From Dichetophora obliterata (lineage: Eukaryota; Arthropoda; Insecta; Diptera; Sciomyzidae), in NCBI GenBank assembly GCA_963920525.1, contig OY986435.1:177600266-177664265 (forward strand): a stretch of DNA of 64,000 bases, given 5' to 3'. Below the pieces are notes generated by a model. It ran no database searches and was not told the DNA's origin. It saw nothing but the letters and a program-made list of their open reading frames with translations. Of the stretch, positions 1-11,584 are shown piece after piece (position 1 is the stretch's first letter; each line of letters starts with the position of its first letter). A program made the position numbers and the translations under genes.

Positions 1-490
1 GTTTTTAAAACTTTCAAGGCGGCTCGATTCGGAAAGGTTTTTCATCAACTTAAAAATACCGTTATTTGCACCTTGATATACTCTCGATATTGAAAGCAGT
101 TCTGATGTTTCAAATGATATTTTTGTATCTGAAACAACTTCTGCAATCATAGAGACAAAACAAAAACTTAGACTTAGGTTTGGTAAGGTTAGGTTAAGGT
201 GGCGGCAGGTCTTTAGATCAGACCAAATTATTGGACCGTTGTGATACCACAGAGTGGAATAAAGAAGTAATGAAGTGAAACTTTTGTGTAGGCTGTGCAA
301 TGTTGCAGAAGCTGTAGAAACATGTGATATTAAATCTGAAGCAAGTGCTATGCCTTGAATTCAGTCAAATCAAGTTACTAAGCGTTCCTCTCCACAAACT
401 TTTCTAATCACCACCAACTAGAACTTTTTGTCGTAAATTGGATGCGTTTTAAAGTTGCTCTGATTAGAATAAGGAAAGAAAGGTTATAGC
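1..490. other. Non-coding, one repeat fragment
   Basis: I see no open frame of note. The only recognisable item is the GGTTAGG-type repeat at 178-290. The rest is AT-rich sequence that I cannot assign. Confidence 0.5.
178..290 (+). repeat. GGTTAGG-type dispersed repeat fragment
   Basis: GGTTAGGTTAAGGTGGC (187-203) is followed about 35 bases later by TTGTGATACCAC. From memory this pair belongs to a very abundant repeat in tephritid and related fly genomes. The copy is decayed and its ends cannot be placed. It is the best single hint to the host clade, but it rests on recall and not on a search. Confidence 0.35.
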
Positions 491-569
491 GTGGAACCAT
501 GGCCCGGCCAGGATTCGAACCCAGGACCCTTGAATGACAGTCAAACGCACTACCACTATCGATTCCACC
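491..569 (-). repeat. tRNA(Asp)-like SINE head
   Basis: Read on the minus strand, this segment has an anticodon-arm-like TTGACTGTCATTCAA with GTC in the loop and a T arm containing GGGTTCGAATCC (box B). The D arm is shortened and the seven bases after the T arm do not pair with the 5' end, so it is not a functional tRNA. Immediately after the tRNA-like part comes CATGGTTC, which also follows the second tRNA-like unit near 2.8 kb. That suggests the tRNA-derived head of a SINE. I see no body long enough to define the family. Confidence 0.55.
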
Positions 570-2223
570 TAAAGTAATTATAAACTTAGAGTTATAATCA
601 TTAAAAAAAATGAAATGATGATACCGCAGCTTATTTATTTACAGGTTTTATAGAAAATTAAAATTCTTAAATAAGATATTGATTACAATTCAAAAATATA
701 AAGTATGGTATTGATTGGAATTAAGTAGTATTAACAAATTAAAAAGATTGAACAAATTTGAAAATAATGCTAACATAATAAAAAAGCAAAGTCAAAACGA
801 TAATATCAGACAGCATAGAAGGGTTGCGTTTTCAAGTTAAACAAGGTCAAGTTAGCAACATTACAAATATCGCGTTATCAAGACAAACATGATCAAGTTA
901 GTAACATTTTTTATATCCTGACATCGGCAGAGTCGTATGACAAACAAGGTTCCATACCCAATAAAACACCACTCCATTAAGTACATATATAATACATATC
1001 GTTCTGTCTTCCTCCTGAAGGTGGTAATATCCTGGTTTGATAGGGTGGTTACTCGTCAAACTAGGTCAACTTCACCACGCCAATTTTCTAAAAAACAAAG
1101 AAAATCAGTTGCGAACGCAGGCATCTAGACAAACTAGTTCTTATTGGCCACTCATATTCACATATTACAAATTGAACTTCAGTGGCAGTTCTGGACACTT
1201 TTCAGATTCTAAAGTTTCTTGAGCGCATTCTGCAATACAGACGAAAAAGAATATTATTTGGCTTTTATCGTTTCCGCAACAAGCAAAAAGTAAATTTATA
1301 CTTTTTAATCCATTAATATTCAATTAATGCAAGCACGGAACCAAAAAACACAGCTTTAAAACATTCACAAATATTCGGCAGCTTTATAGTTAATTAAGTA
1401 GACTAATTTTAAGTAGTTTCGGAACAATTAAATAACAAATATAATCAAACTCATTAAAAAAGTTTAAATATTACAAAATTGCAAAACTTAAGCGTGTTGG
1501 AGTTTTCGCTGTTGCTCTTTACACCTATTGTGTTCACTGTTACAGAAGAGTATGCTTAAATTAAATAACTATTTATGTTGCTATGAATTTTTAAATGTTG
1601 CGTTGCCAAGTCATTCATTTTAAAATCGAAGTGGATTGCAACTTTTTAAGCTGCTGCACTACTGTAGTTGATTACTTTTCAAGTGATCCATGTGAAAAAA
1701 GCATTAATGCTAATATATTATTTTTTTTTATTCATTCTGGACCATAAAGGCGTGTTTTTAACCCTAAAAACTCCTTGCCTACAAGCCTTCCTCTCACTTT
1801 AAATTTCTATAGTTTTGATTCCCAAAATTTAAGTGAAAAAAATTAAAGTTGATGGTTATTCCCACTTTAAGATATCCTTAAAGAAAAAATACTCTAAAAA
1901 ATTTCAACTTATGCCAGAACCATAGCTATAAATGATGAAATTATTCTTATTCTTGACTTACTGGAAATTTATCAGCAGCTTATTCTACTATTTTGACGTA
2001 GAATTTCGTCTTACAGCGCGGTTTGTATGGAGGTAATTTTCACAAATTTTTTCAAGCACAATTAAGTATGATAGTTGACACTTTGAGGTATACCTACAGC
2101 CTTCAATACTCATCGTAATAGGAAAAAATATATGCCAAAATATCAGTTAGAGTACGAATGGAACGAATATCTAACTTTGGGGTTTTTCACTTCTGTAATA
2201 AAGTCACAAAATAGCAAAATCTA
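570..2223. other. AT-rich non-coding stretch
   Basis: I find no recognisable gene, RNA or element here. The small open frames at 937-1222 overlap each other in two frames and have no recognisable composition or motif. Confidence 0.5.
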
Positions 2224-3041
2224 CCCAGTAAAAAAGTGGATCATCCTATGAGCGATCTGGGAGTGCTCCCTGAGGAGCAGTGGAGTGCTCCTTATTGATC
2301 CAAGCTAGGTGTATTTTGTGTTCTCTTTTAACGTTGCATGTCCTAGGAAGGGTAGCGCTCCCTTTAACATCCCAGAGGATCTCAAAAGGAACGATCAATA
2401 ACTGATTCAAATGGATCAGCAAAGGAACATTTAAAATATTTTTTTAGAACCAACATGCGCCCTATACAAACAAGGTTTGGTCTTTGACGTGAAAGGAAAG
2501 GGATAAATTGCTAGAGGAATTGATTGGAACCATATGTGAATTATTGATTAGACGAAACAGACGTAAAAGACAATGCTTTCAATTGCTTTTAACCGAGGCT
2601 AGTGTGTGTTATGCCTTAACCTCGGCGAGCATTTTCAGCCCTTAGTCGTTCTCTTGTCCTTTAATTCCACATTTTCCACATTTTCCACACTTTAGTTGTG
2701 GATTTTAAGTTTTCCATAATTCTTAAATGTAGAAAAGAACAAAGAAAGTGAAAAGAACCATGCTCGAACCCGGAGTCGAACCAGGGCCCTATGGGTTGTT
2801 AGTCTAGCGCACTCTCCACTAGACTACAATGGTCGATTTTTCACAGAAAATAATGATCGAGTTTCTTACAAAGCACATGCCTCAATTTATGTTCTTTTTT
2901 TCATTGATTGCTCGCCTTTTGATTTTATAAAACAGTAAAGGAGCACAAGGGCACAAGTGCTCACTTTTTGATCGAATAAAACAGCATAAGAGCGCTCTCT
3001 TGTTGCTCCTCATAGGAGCGATCGCATGCTTTTTTACTGGG
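2224..3041. mobile_element. TA-flanked inverted-repeat element
   Basis: The ends are CCCAGTAAAAAAG on the left and CTTTTTTACTGGG on the right: perfect 13-base inverted termini with TA on both sides. Just inside each end the halves keep related, GC-richer motifs (ATCCTATGAGCGATC on the left; the complement of GCTCCTCATAGGAGCGATC on the right) and several GTGCTCC copies. The 818-base length and lack of a coding frame indicate a non-autonomous DNA transposon. Superfamily is not clear; the TA flank leans to Tc1/mariner/pogo-type target choice. It contains a tRNA-like SINE head. Confidence 0.6.
2762..2836 (-). repeat. tRNA(Val)-like SINE head, nested
   Basis: The minus strand reads TAGTCTAGTGGAGAGTGCG (box A-like), CTAACAA around an AAC triplet, and a T arm CCTGGTTCGACTCCGGG whose five pairs all form. 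The anticodon stem and acceptor stem do not pair, so this is tRNA-derived and not a gene. CATGGTTC follows directly, as in the 491-569 copy, although the isotype differs. It lies inside the 2224-3041 element. Confidence 0.5.
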
Positions 3042-3935
3042 TAAGAAGAAAAAATTTCATATATTCGTATGAGAAAAGTAATACACACAATCTGCTTATG
3101 CTGTTGTTTAGTACTGCTTTTATTGTTGTTGTTAATATGGATGTAAATTGTACATATATATTTATATATACACACACATCAGTTGCTTTTGTTTTTGTCG
3201 TTTGTTATTGGTTTTTTTTTTTTCAGCAAGATAAATACAATAGAGTATAGAGTGCAGCTACAGAGACACCCAGATGAAAAGCAAAGCAGGCCTGCCGATG
3301 GAAGGAATGTGGCAGGTTATAATTCTAATGCTAAGTTAAGAAGTCTATTTTTTTAATTTTAAAAAACTTTCTACTTACTTCTAAGTGAGGTGCATTAACA
3401 AAAGTGTTATGTTGGCTAATGCAAAATTCCGGTCAATTTTAAGGGACAACAACTTCAATATTTTCATGTTTGTTATAATTCGTCGAAAATTAGTGTTTTC
3501 GTCGAAGCACTTTTGTTGTTCGCAATACTTTTATTGTTCAACTTTTGAAGCAATAATGTTGTTCTGTATATTATTTTAACAAAATCACAACAGTGCGAAT
3601 GGCACGTTAGTAATCGTGAATTTTGGAATCTTGAGTAATGAGTTCAAATCCCATCAGAGACATAATTTTTTTTTTCTGAATGGCTTTAGTTCTGTTTTGG
3701 TTTTTCTTGGTTTGTTCTGTTTTTTCAGTGATTTCGTTCTGTTTTTTTCATTAATTGCTCATAATAACAAAGCAAACGCGTAAATTTTCTTACTCTGTAC
3801 TGGTAAGTTTGTTCTTAACTAAGCAAATTAAGTGACGATTAGTTAACAGCTGCGATGGTCGAATGGGTAAGCAGATGCTCCAGATAATGGTAATTTTTCA
3901 ATTGCTGGCAACATTAGTTGAAAATTCAGCAGGCA
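3042..3935. other. AT-rich stretch with weak tRNA-like trace
   Basis: No gene is visible. A plus-strand GAGTTCAAATCCC at about 3647-3659 can form a T-arm-like hairpin (ATGAG/CCCAT) and is followed by a T run, so it may be a very decayed tRNA-derived SINE. Box A is not convincing. GATGGTCGAATGGGTAAGC near 3853 resembles a Leu/Ser tRNA 5' half but has no partner. Confidence 0.3.
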
Positions 3936-4750
3936 AGCTCGCCTCCATACCTGCTTATATCTTTTTTCTATTGGCGTGTCCTAGGACGGCATGTCTGTAA
4001 AATTAACTGCCGTAGCAGCAATGCAGCATGCATCTCATGGTATAAATGCAGAATTTTTTTTTTAAAGATTTCTTAATAATATTTTACCAAGCTGTACAAT
4101 TACAACATTGTTAATGTACTACATTGTAATTGCAAGCTTTTTAAACTAACGGTATGATTTCTGGTAGCGGGCACGAGCCCTTGGATTTCCAAACTTCTTT
4201 GGCTCACAACGACGAGGGTCACCGACGAAGAGTGTTCTGTCGTACTGGATTGGAATATCCTTGATTTCCTTTTTAGATGCTTCATCAACATATATCTGAT
4301 AGAAAGCTATCAGAGCCTTTGAGATGGCTTGACGAATTGCGTAATTTGAGCTACATTACCACCACCACAGACGCGAATGCGGATATCAACTCCAGGAAAC
4401 TAATCAACTCCTTGCAAAGCAGACGAAGAGATTCCTGAAGTTTATATTGCAGAACCTTGGATTTAATTGGATCCAACGGACGTCCATTCTCCCTCAAGAG
4501 ACCACGAACACTTACAATAAGCAACAGCGGTGGCAGTTTTCTTGCGACCGAAAACTTGAACGGCATGTATGGATTCACTACGCTTTTGCTACATTTTGCC
4601 AGGCGATGTAGGTAAAAAAAAGTATACCGTGAATTAATACCGTTAGATGCATGCAGCATTACTGCTAGGGCAATTAATTTGGCAGACATTCTGGCCTAGG
4701 ATATGCCTATAGAAAAAAGGTATAAGCAAGAATGTAGGCGAGCATGACTC
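3936..4750. mobile_element. Inverted-repeat MITE split by a retrocopy
   Basis: Two arms face each other: about 3936-4053 and about 4623-4750. The right arm, reverse complemented, matches the left through GCTCGCCT, CTTTTTTCTAT, TCCTAGG, ATGTCTG, AAATTAA, TAGCAG and GCATGCATCT, with scattered differences. Removing the RpS16 retrocopy that sits between them leaves an element of about 240 bases that is nearly a palindrome, as expected for a foldback-type MITE. I could not find a clean target duplication outside the arms, so the outer limits are approximate. Confidence 0.55.
4054..4622 (-). pseudogene. RpS16: Processed pseudogene of ribosomal protein S16 (uS9)
   Basis: The minus strand encodes a degraded RpS16, a small-subunit ribosomal protein. 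The frame runs from ATG at 4594 to TAG at 4146, 449 bases, against roughly 147 codons in the family. Readable pieces in order are [67 protein letters not shown] and the conserved end [11 protein letters not shown], spread over shifting frames. The second codon is TAG in place of the usual CAG. There are no introns. A poly(A) run of ten (4063-4054) closes a 3' UTR of about 80 bases, and the 5' end starts with C plus eight T (4622-4614), like a terminal oligopyrimidine transcript start. It is therefore a full-length retroposed mRNA. It is not functional. Confidence 0.9.
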
Positions 4751-4808
4751 CTGACCTTCCGAGGCATACACTAGGGCTCCATTTTCAACTGGGCAGTATG
4801 TTTTACTA

Positions 4809-5304
4809 CAGTAGTTTTGACTTAACTGCCACTTTTTTACCTGGCAATTTGAGATACCTGCCAAAAACCACAAAATTTCACTCATTTCTTCAATTTCGTA
4901 TGAAATGTACTTGTTTAAGTGCCAATTTCATACGTGCCAATTTAAGTAGGCTGCCACAAATATTTGGAATTATTATCCCATATTCATTGCTAATTTTTCA
5001 TTTAACAGCCACAACATTTTTTTGCAACTATTGCTAATGAAAACTATGTATGTATGTAGTTTATTTTTGTTAGAATGCTCGCAGCCTTCTTATAATTCTC
5101 TCATTCTCTTTATAACTCTCTCTTGGTTTAAAAAAAACAAAAAAACAGTGTGTATGTATGTAAGTTCCTAGTATAAATCAAAACAATATGTGGCAGGTAA
5201 ACGAATCAGATAATCAGTTTAAAAATTTAATTTTAGTGCCATTTTGACTTACCTTTCACAAAATGCGTGCAAAACACGGTGTGGCAGTTAAGTCAAAACT
5301 ACTG
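4809..5304. mobile_element. pogo-like MITE with TA duplication
   Basis: The left end CAGTAGTTTTGACTTAACTG and the complement of the right end are identical for at least 24 bases (the match continues through CCAC). TA lies outside both ends (4807-4808 and 5305-5306). The terminal CAGTA plus a later CTTAACTGC resembles the pogo terminus as I remember it. At 496 bases with no transposase it is non-autonomous. Assignment to pogo/Tigger is by terminus similarity only. Confidence 0.7.
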
Positions 5305-5475
5305 TACTACACATACAGGATTGCCCATGCGTTGTGCTTTCAAAATTGTATATATTTTTGAAATATCATAATAAGAATTATTTATAGTATGCATTATAGT
5401 TTTTCCATATTAAAAATATGTTTTGTTAACTAAAATTTAAATTTTAAATTATTTTTTAAGTATACATATAATGGG

Positions 5476-5982
5476 TAATCCAATAAGAGCTTCCTACTTT
5501 GTTTTCTAAATAAAATACATAAAAATCAATGAATTGATGCAAATCTTAATTTGGAATGATAGATCGGTTCCAACAGCTTAATGTTTAGCCCACAACTAGG
5601 TCTTAAATGGTCCATTCTGTGGATCTAATTTTGAAATTTTGACAAAATTCGAGGTCGGCTACGAATCGATTGTTCACGAATCGATTTATCGAATATGCAC
5701 TCTGGTTGAATGATGAATGTCCAATAGTGTAAAATTGGTTCGAAATTTGGCGATGGTTTGATGGATAATGACCAAAATAATGTTGAAGAACTCTATAGCA
5801 GTCTCTAACTGATGACTGATTTCGGTAGAAAGTTTCCACAATTAATAAACATTGTTCAGGAGTAAGTCTATTCGCGATTGAGTCGAATTGAATACAAAAC
5901 ACTAGCGTCATATGAACAAGACATTTGACACATAACAGCTGTCAAAACAGCCCAGTTGAAAAAGGGACCTCGTATTGGATCA
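5476..5982 (-). mobile_element. Deletion derivative of a mariner-like element
   Basis: Inverted ends are AATCCAATAAGAG on the left and the complement of CTCGTATTGGAT on the right. Between them only the 5' part of a minus-strand transposase survives (about 5603-5911): LTPEQCLLIVETFYRNQSSV followed by YRVLQHYFGHY, the helix-turn-helix start typical of Tc1/mariner-superfamily transposases. The catalytic domain is missing. About 0.5 kb remains of an element that would usually be about 1.3 kb. The family is close in style to the 60-kb mariner but not evidently the same. Confidence 0.65.
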
Positions 5983-8900
5983 CACTTTTTATGCTCATTA
6001 CTACAGGAAAAATAAATAATTCATATTTTTCCGAAATATTTATATCCATGTATTAAACATAAACTGGAATTACATTTAAGTTTAACCAACATTAAAAGAA
6101 CAAGAACAACAAATTTATCACTTAAAATATCAAACGAAAAATTATTATACAAAACAAATTTGTTTTTAAACCTCAATTACTAACGTTTTAAACAGCAGTC
6201 AATGTAACTCACGATTATAAGGATTCAAGCGCATGCAAATGCATTTCAAATTCGAAATTAGTTCTACCTTTTTTTAGTAGTTATTATTAGTTTCTTATTT
6301 ATTTTATTTACTTATTCTATGCTCCATTTTTATTTACTAATTCTAAATCCAACCACGTTAGTAATGGAGCGTTAAATAATTTTTATAATTAAGATGAAAT
6401 GCGTTAAAATGGCTTTGAAAAATATAAATGAAAAAATCAGAATTTTTCTCTATTAGTGTATAAAAAGGAATTCTACGTTTATATGTACTTACGATACTAC
6501 CGAAACTGTGTCTTTTTTACCTTGGTGCTCGATAATTGCCTTTCAATGACTATTTTACTGAAATTTATCATTCTCAACAATGCGCTAGAAGTACATAAAA
6601 AACTTTATAATAAAAAAACATCAGCACACTAGCAACCTAAACAGCAGTTGATGGTTTTAATGGCTTCCCTTCGACACAACGTTGCTGATCATCATGATTA
6701 TCAGCATCAAAATGTTGTTGATGCTAATCAAAGCGTCCTAAGTTGCAAAGTAGAAAAAGATGTAGAAGCAAAAGAAGCAGATCAAGTTGTTTGATGAACG
6801 CCAGAGCGATCAAATGAACGAACCACAGATTACCTCAACTCATCCTGCAGCCTTTCACACTTAGTCACTCCAGCGCTCTTTCTTTTTTTCTCTGTTCACT
6901 CTTCATGGCTGAGCCGTCAGTGTCTAAGGATAGCTAGCATTCCTTTTGATTTATGCAAATGCAGTTCGTGATTGATGTAGGGATTTTAAGTTGTTGTTAT
7001 TGTTGTTGTTGCTGATGTTGTTGTTGTAGATCAATCTTTTACATCAACAAAGAAACAATACAACAACAGCAATAAAAAATGCAAGTGCACTTGTATTGCG
7101 GCCGAGCTTTTAGTCATGCCAGGCATCACGGGCATCAGAGTGTAACATCAAAAAGTCATATCAAATAGTTTTCGTCTCTTGTTTTGTTGTAATTTTCTTG
7201 ATAATATTGCCGTTGATGTTGTGCCTTTAATTTCATTATTTTGTTTATTGTTGTTTTGGGTTTTTTTTCTTTTGTTGCGGCGGCACTCTGGCCTCAACTT
7301 TGGCGTCAACGCTAGCCACACGTAATAAATTTCTATAATGAGGAACGTAATCATGCACCATCCATCCGTCTGTGCATCCATCCGTTCTTCCTCGCTATCT
7401 CTCTCTCACTCGCTCACTCGCTCTCTCTCTCTCTCTTTCTCTGTCTGTCTCTTTGTCTGCCCAGTCACTATAATGTGCGTCCATCTTTATTACTGTCGAT
7501 TTTTATGTGCCGCTGCTGCCTCAGCTTTGACTGAGTATCAGGTTGCCTTTTTTGCATATCTATACAGTGTATTAAGCTTGGAAAAAAGGGGCTGTAGTCC
7601 TCCACTCATGGTTCCTGAAACGTGCAGCAAAAGTGTGAGAAGTGTTGCAGGAGCTAAAGTGTAATCGACAGGTGAGGAAGTGACAGCGTAGCATGGCAGA
7701 TAGTTCAACGTACCATCAGACAAATGCAAGTGCAGCCCGAAGATGCTATACAACATAATTAAATGGGTATTTTTTTCATGGAATATTTAATCGTTCGTTG
7801 GTCACTAATTATAATTTAATGGCAGCGTTTTACATTAATAAGTGTGACGGTTCTTGAATGCAGTTGGTAATAATTGTTGGCTTTCTTAATCTTTTAATTT
7901 AAAAATAAACGTTTTTCTCATTAGCATTTGTTGTGCTTATGATATGGTATGAGATTTGGCCAGAACTGTGTACGTTTGCCAATTAGTGATGGAAAATTCT
8001 GTTAAGAATCGGTATATTGCTATTTAATTGTAGTTAAACAAATGAACAGAAAATAAAATAATTTTTGATAGAATTCCAAACACCACTTGCCAACATCAAT
8101 TCAGTAAAGAAGAGCGAGTTCATTCCATAGAAAACAATTGTAAAGTGGCTTTTTGTGGCATAAAAACAATTTTATGTTTTCTTTATTTTTAATTAGTATA
8201 TTAAGAGACAAAAATTTTGGAAATCAATGTTAAGCGGGTTAAGTTACCGTGCATCAGTAATATTTTCAATCTATTATATGACTTTAGCTAACATTTCTAA
8301 TTTCTTCAAGTCCACAGTGCCATTCACATTCTCAGAAGCTTCTTAATCACGAATTAAGAGCCTATAAAAATAAACGGCTTTTTTTTCTTGCATTTAACCG
8401 CGTTTATAACATTTTACAAAAACTGCGGCAACTTACAAACTCTTGTCACGAATTCAAAAACCCGCCTTACAAACAAAATTTGGGATATCTGCCTGACCAA
8501 AGCCAGGATAAAGGGTGATGTTTGGAGAACTCATAAGGCACATCCCTTGAATTGATCTCAAAATGAGTTTATTCTTCAGGAACGGCTATTGAATGATTCA
8601 TCTGATTTCTGTAAAGTAAAAGTTCCACCTTTAACCTTGGTTGTTGGTTGCCGAATCTTAGAGAAGATATGGTTATGGTATTAAATTATCATAACAAATA
8701 GAACTAAGCCTTTGATGGGCGATCAATTCAATACAACTTGAAGCACGAGGACAGTCATCCATCAAATGACGAGGAGCCTGATCTATCTTTGACTTCAGGC
8801 CTTTTGTTTTAGAATAAGTGTTCTATGTAAGAGACATAGTAATCCTAGACCTAGTATAGTGACAAAAACTACGGAACGTTTCCAAGTTTTCCTAAAAAGG

Positions 8901-9480
8901 ATTTTAAGAATATTTAGCAAGCTAACGAAGTTGCGTTATTAGGATTGTGGTTATTTAGAGGTATTAAGTTACCGGGAAACCAATAGTTATTTTAACGTAG
9001 ACATGTACAATTCAATTGACTGAAGGTGTCACAGTCAAATATAAATGTTCTAAAGAACTTTTGGTCTGTTGGTCGGGATGTTGAAGAGCCTTGTCTGGTG
9101 TAATTTTTTTCCCGGGTATTGACTGTCTTTGGGCTGGTCCTTCGGGGCAAATTCGTGCTTGCGTTAGTTGGACACAAGAAATGTTGGTACAAGTTTTACC
9201 TTGTTTAACTCGGGTTGGTCACTCCCGTTAATTGCTAAGAGAGTGATAGTAAATAGATTTATCTACAATTTCAAACAGTAAATGTTGGGAAAGTAACCAA
9301 GTACCGGATCAACATGCTGTTACCTTTGTAATTTAAGGGAAGATGACGGCAAAACCTAAATAATATTATTAACTTTTGAACTCCGAAGTGGCGAACGAAC
9401 AGTGTATCGTTTCATACAAGTTAGACAAAGAAAATCATTTTATGGATTTTCTTAGCAGTTTTCGATGTTTAAGGTATAGG
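5983..9480. other. Unique non-coding DNA with microsatellites
   Basis: No gene or clear transposon is visible. Between 6.6 and 7.8 kb the sequence is richer in GC and carries GTT/GTTGTTGTT tracts (about 6993-7027) and CT-rich runs (7390-7445), a texture typical of fly intergenic or intronic DNA. Open frames at 7148-7756 overlap on both strands and follow the low-complexity composition. A minus-strand frame at 8992-9192 is unrecognised. Confidence 0.45.
7390..7450 (+). repeat. Imperfect CT/CTCACT microsatellite
   Basis: A run of TCTCTCTCTCACTCGCTCACT-like units passes into CTCTCTCTCTCT. It is simple-sequence DNA and explains the serine/leucine-rich shadow frame over it. Confidence 0.8.
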
Positions 9481-9489
9481 AAAGTTAAA

Positions 9490-10030
9490 AAAAGTATTTC
9501 AGAAATTTTTTACCAATGAGCGTGGCAGCTCCCATATAACTTAAAAACATTTTGTGCTATATCTTAGAAATTAAAAATGCTACAAAAACAAAATCAAAGG
9601 TTTACGTCATATATGAGATTACTAAACATTGTCCATAATTCAAGCACAATCGAAAAATTGGGCGTGGCATCTCCCATACAACTTAAACACACTTTGCGCT
9701 ATATCTTCAAAAAGAAAAATGCTACAATAACGAAATCAAAGTTAGACGTCAAATATATGATAACTAAACACTTGATTTTACTCTTCAAAGCGGGCTTACG
9801 TATAGTTTGTTTATGCCCTTTTTTAGTACAGTTGCCGACAGCCACCATACGAAATTAATTACCAAATTTTAGTCTAAAATAGTACGAAAAAACGTCTGAA
9901 ATATAGCATTTTTATTGATTTGTGGGCGGTAAAAAGGGGGTGTGGAGAGTGTTTTTCTTTTTAAACCACCTAAGGGTAAAAAATAATCTTTTTCAGCTCA
10001 ATCGGCCAAGTGATTTCGGAGTCTATAGAA
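9490..10030. repeat. Diverged direct repeat of a dispersed motif
   Basis: Two units about 145 bases apart share GCGTGGCAnCTCCCATA, ACTTAAA, GCGCTATATCTT and AAAATGCTACAA (starts near 9519 and 9663). The block ends with CAGCTCAATCGGCCAAGTGATTTCGGAGTCTATAG (9998-10026 region). Similar TATGGGAGGT and TTTCGTTAAGATCGG motifs recur near 38.2, 55.2 and 58.2 kb. I cannot name the element and no coding frame spans the block. Confidence 0.5.
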
Positions 10031-10171
10031 AATAGACAGCCAATAATACAAATACAGCCAAAATAAAATAAATAAAATAAATAACTTTATAGTTACTATG
10101 ATAAATTGCATAACAGAAGATTGTCATGCCGAACAAACTGTTAATATGCGATTTCTATGTAGGTTGCAATC

Positions 10172-10266
10172 GTAAAAGTTACCGTCCCGGTGAACTCACA
10201 ACTTGCTGGTAAATCATACCTCCATTTCCTGCGAGTTGTGATTTTACCGGGACTGTAACTTTTACC
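10172..10266. repeat. Short hairpin repeat
   Basis: GTAAAAGTTACCGTCCCGGT at the left is matched in reverse complement by ACCGGGACTGTAACTTTTAC at the right, and the pairing continues inward through CACAACT/AGTTGTG. The stem is about 35 pairs with a loop near 25 bases. It could be a small MITE or a hairpin RNA locus; the flanks show no duplication. Confidence 0.55.
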
Positions 10267-11584
10267 GGAGTAAAAACCCGGCCTTTAGGGGTAAAAACAC
10301 ATATTCAAAATAAAATAAGGCTCCTGCCTTTAAACTAGATTTGTTCCATATTGTTTTATTGACTGAAAGTTTGTTCGTTTTTAATCTATTTTTGTTTTTT
10401 TTATATTGAAAATATATGTATATACCTACTATTTTTGTTGTAGTAAACTGTGTTAAGAGTATTTGTTTTTTTAATAAAAGACATATATAGCTCTTATATG
10501 AAATATCAAATCTGCCAAATTTTTTTCAATCTACCACACTTTTTAAGTCCGAGCGTTGCATAAAACACCTTTTATCGCTCCTATTTTGATAAAATTTGAT
10601 AGACAAGAAGATCTTTGATAAAACAACAGTTTTGTTCAAGTCAATTGAGATATTTGAGTTATTATCGATGTAAGTGCTGTTTGAAAAATGTTCTGCAGCT
10701 ATCTTTGAGCCCCATATTAATCACAAGTAATGATACGGAGCAATATAAAAAAGTTCAAATACATTATTATTAAAGTGATTAATAAGATTGTCATTTCTAT
10801 TGATTCATTGACTTAAATTTTTTTATAATTTGTGGAACAAATTATTCATAAAAAATATGTGTTTGATGACAAAAGTGTTATAAGTGAATATTGTGTCTGA
10901 GTTTAAAAAAGTTAATGATGTTTTTTTTTTCGTCCAGTACATCTTTTGAGTCAGGAAAATACGGATTGGCTCAAGAAATTCATGCAAAACTGCGGTTTTT
11001 TTTAATCTTGATTGTCACATGAATCGGTGTTCTCACTTTTATCGTTTATTTCTTTTTCAAACGATTACATATTTCTAAGCCAATCTGCATTTTCCGGTCG
11101 CGTTAAAGGTGCTAAAGATAAAACATCCTTGATTTTTGGTTTTTCTTATATTTCGTTTCCATTCCTCAGTGTTTTTTTTTAACTCCTATTTTTTTGGATC
11201 TCCTCCGATCTAACCGATATATTGTCCGACAACATTTTCACAATTAAAAATATTTTCAGTTTTACTGCCTGACTAAAATCTCTAAAACATACTTGGAACA
11301 GTTTTATTCCTCATGTATACATTACATGGTTCAGATAAAGTCGATGTCTTCATAAAAATAATGTAAGAAGTTTCTGACACGGATCCGCCATTTTTTGGCT
11401 CTAATTTTTTATCAAATTCCTTTTTTATAGACTTTCCTACCTATAAATTATTTTTTTTTTATATTATGGGTATATTTGGTATATTTCTGGACCCGATAGA
11501 AATCGAACTCGTGCGCACTCCTAGCAACTATAATTGGCCAACACTATCAAATAGCTGTTAAAAACTATCAAATATGAAAAACAG

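Noticed and set aside
491..569. A functional tRNA-Asp gene
   Set aside because: Anticodon arm and T arm are good, but the D arm is shortened and the acceptor stem does not pair.
2762..2836. A functional tRNA-Val gene
   Set aside because: The T arm is good, but the anticodon and acceptor stems do not pair.
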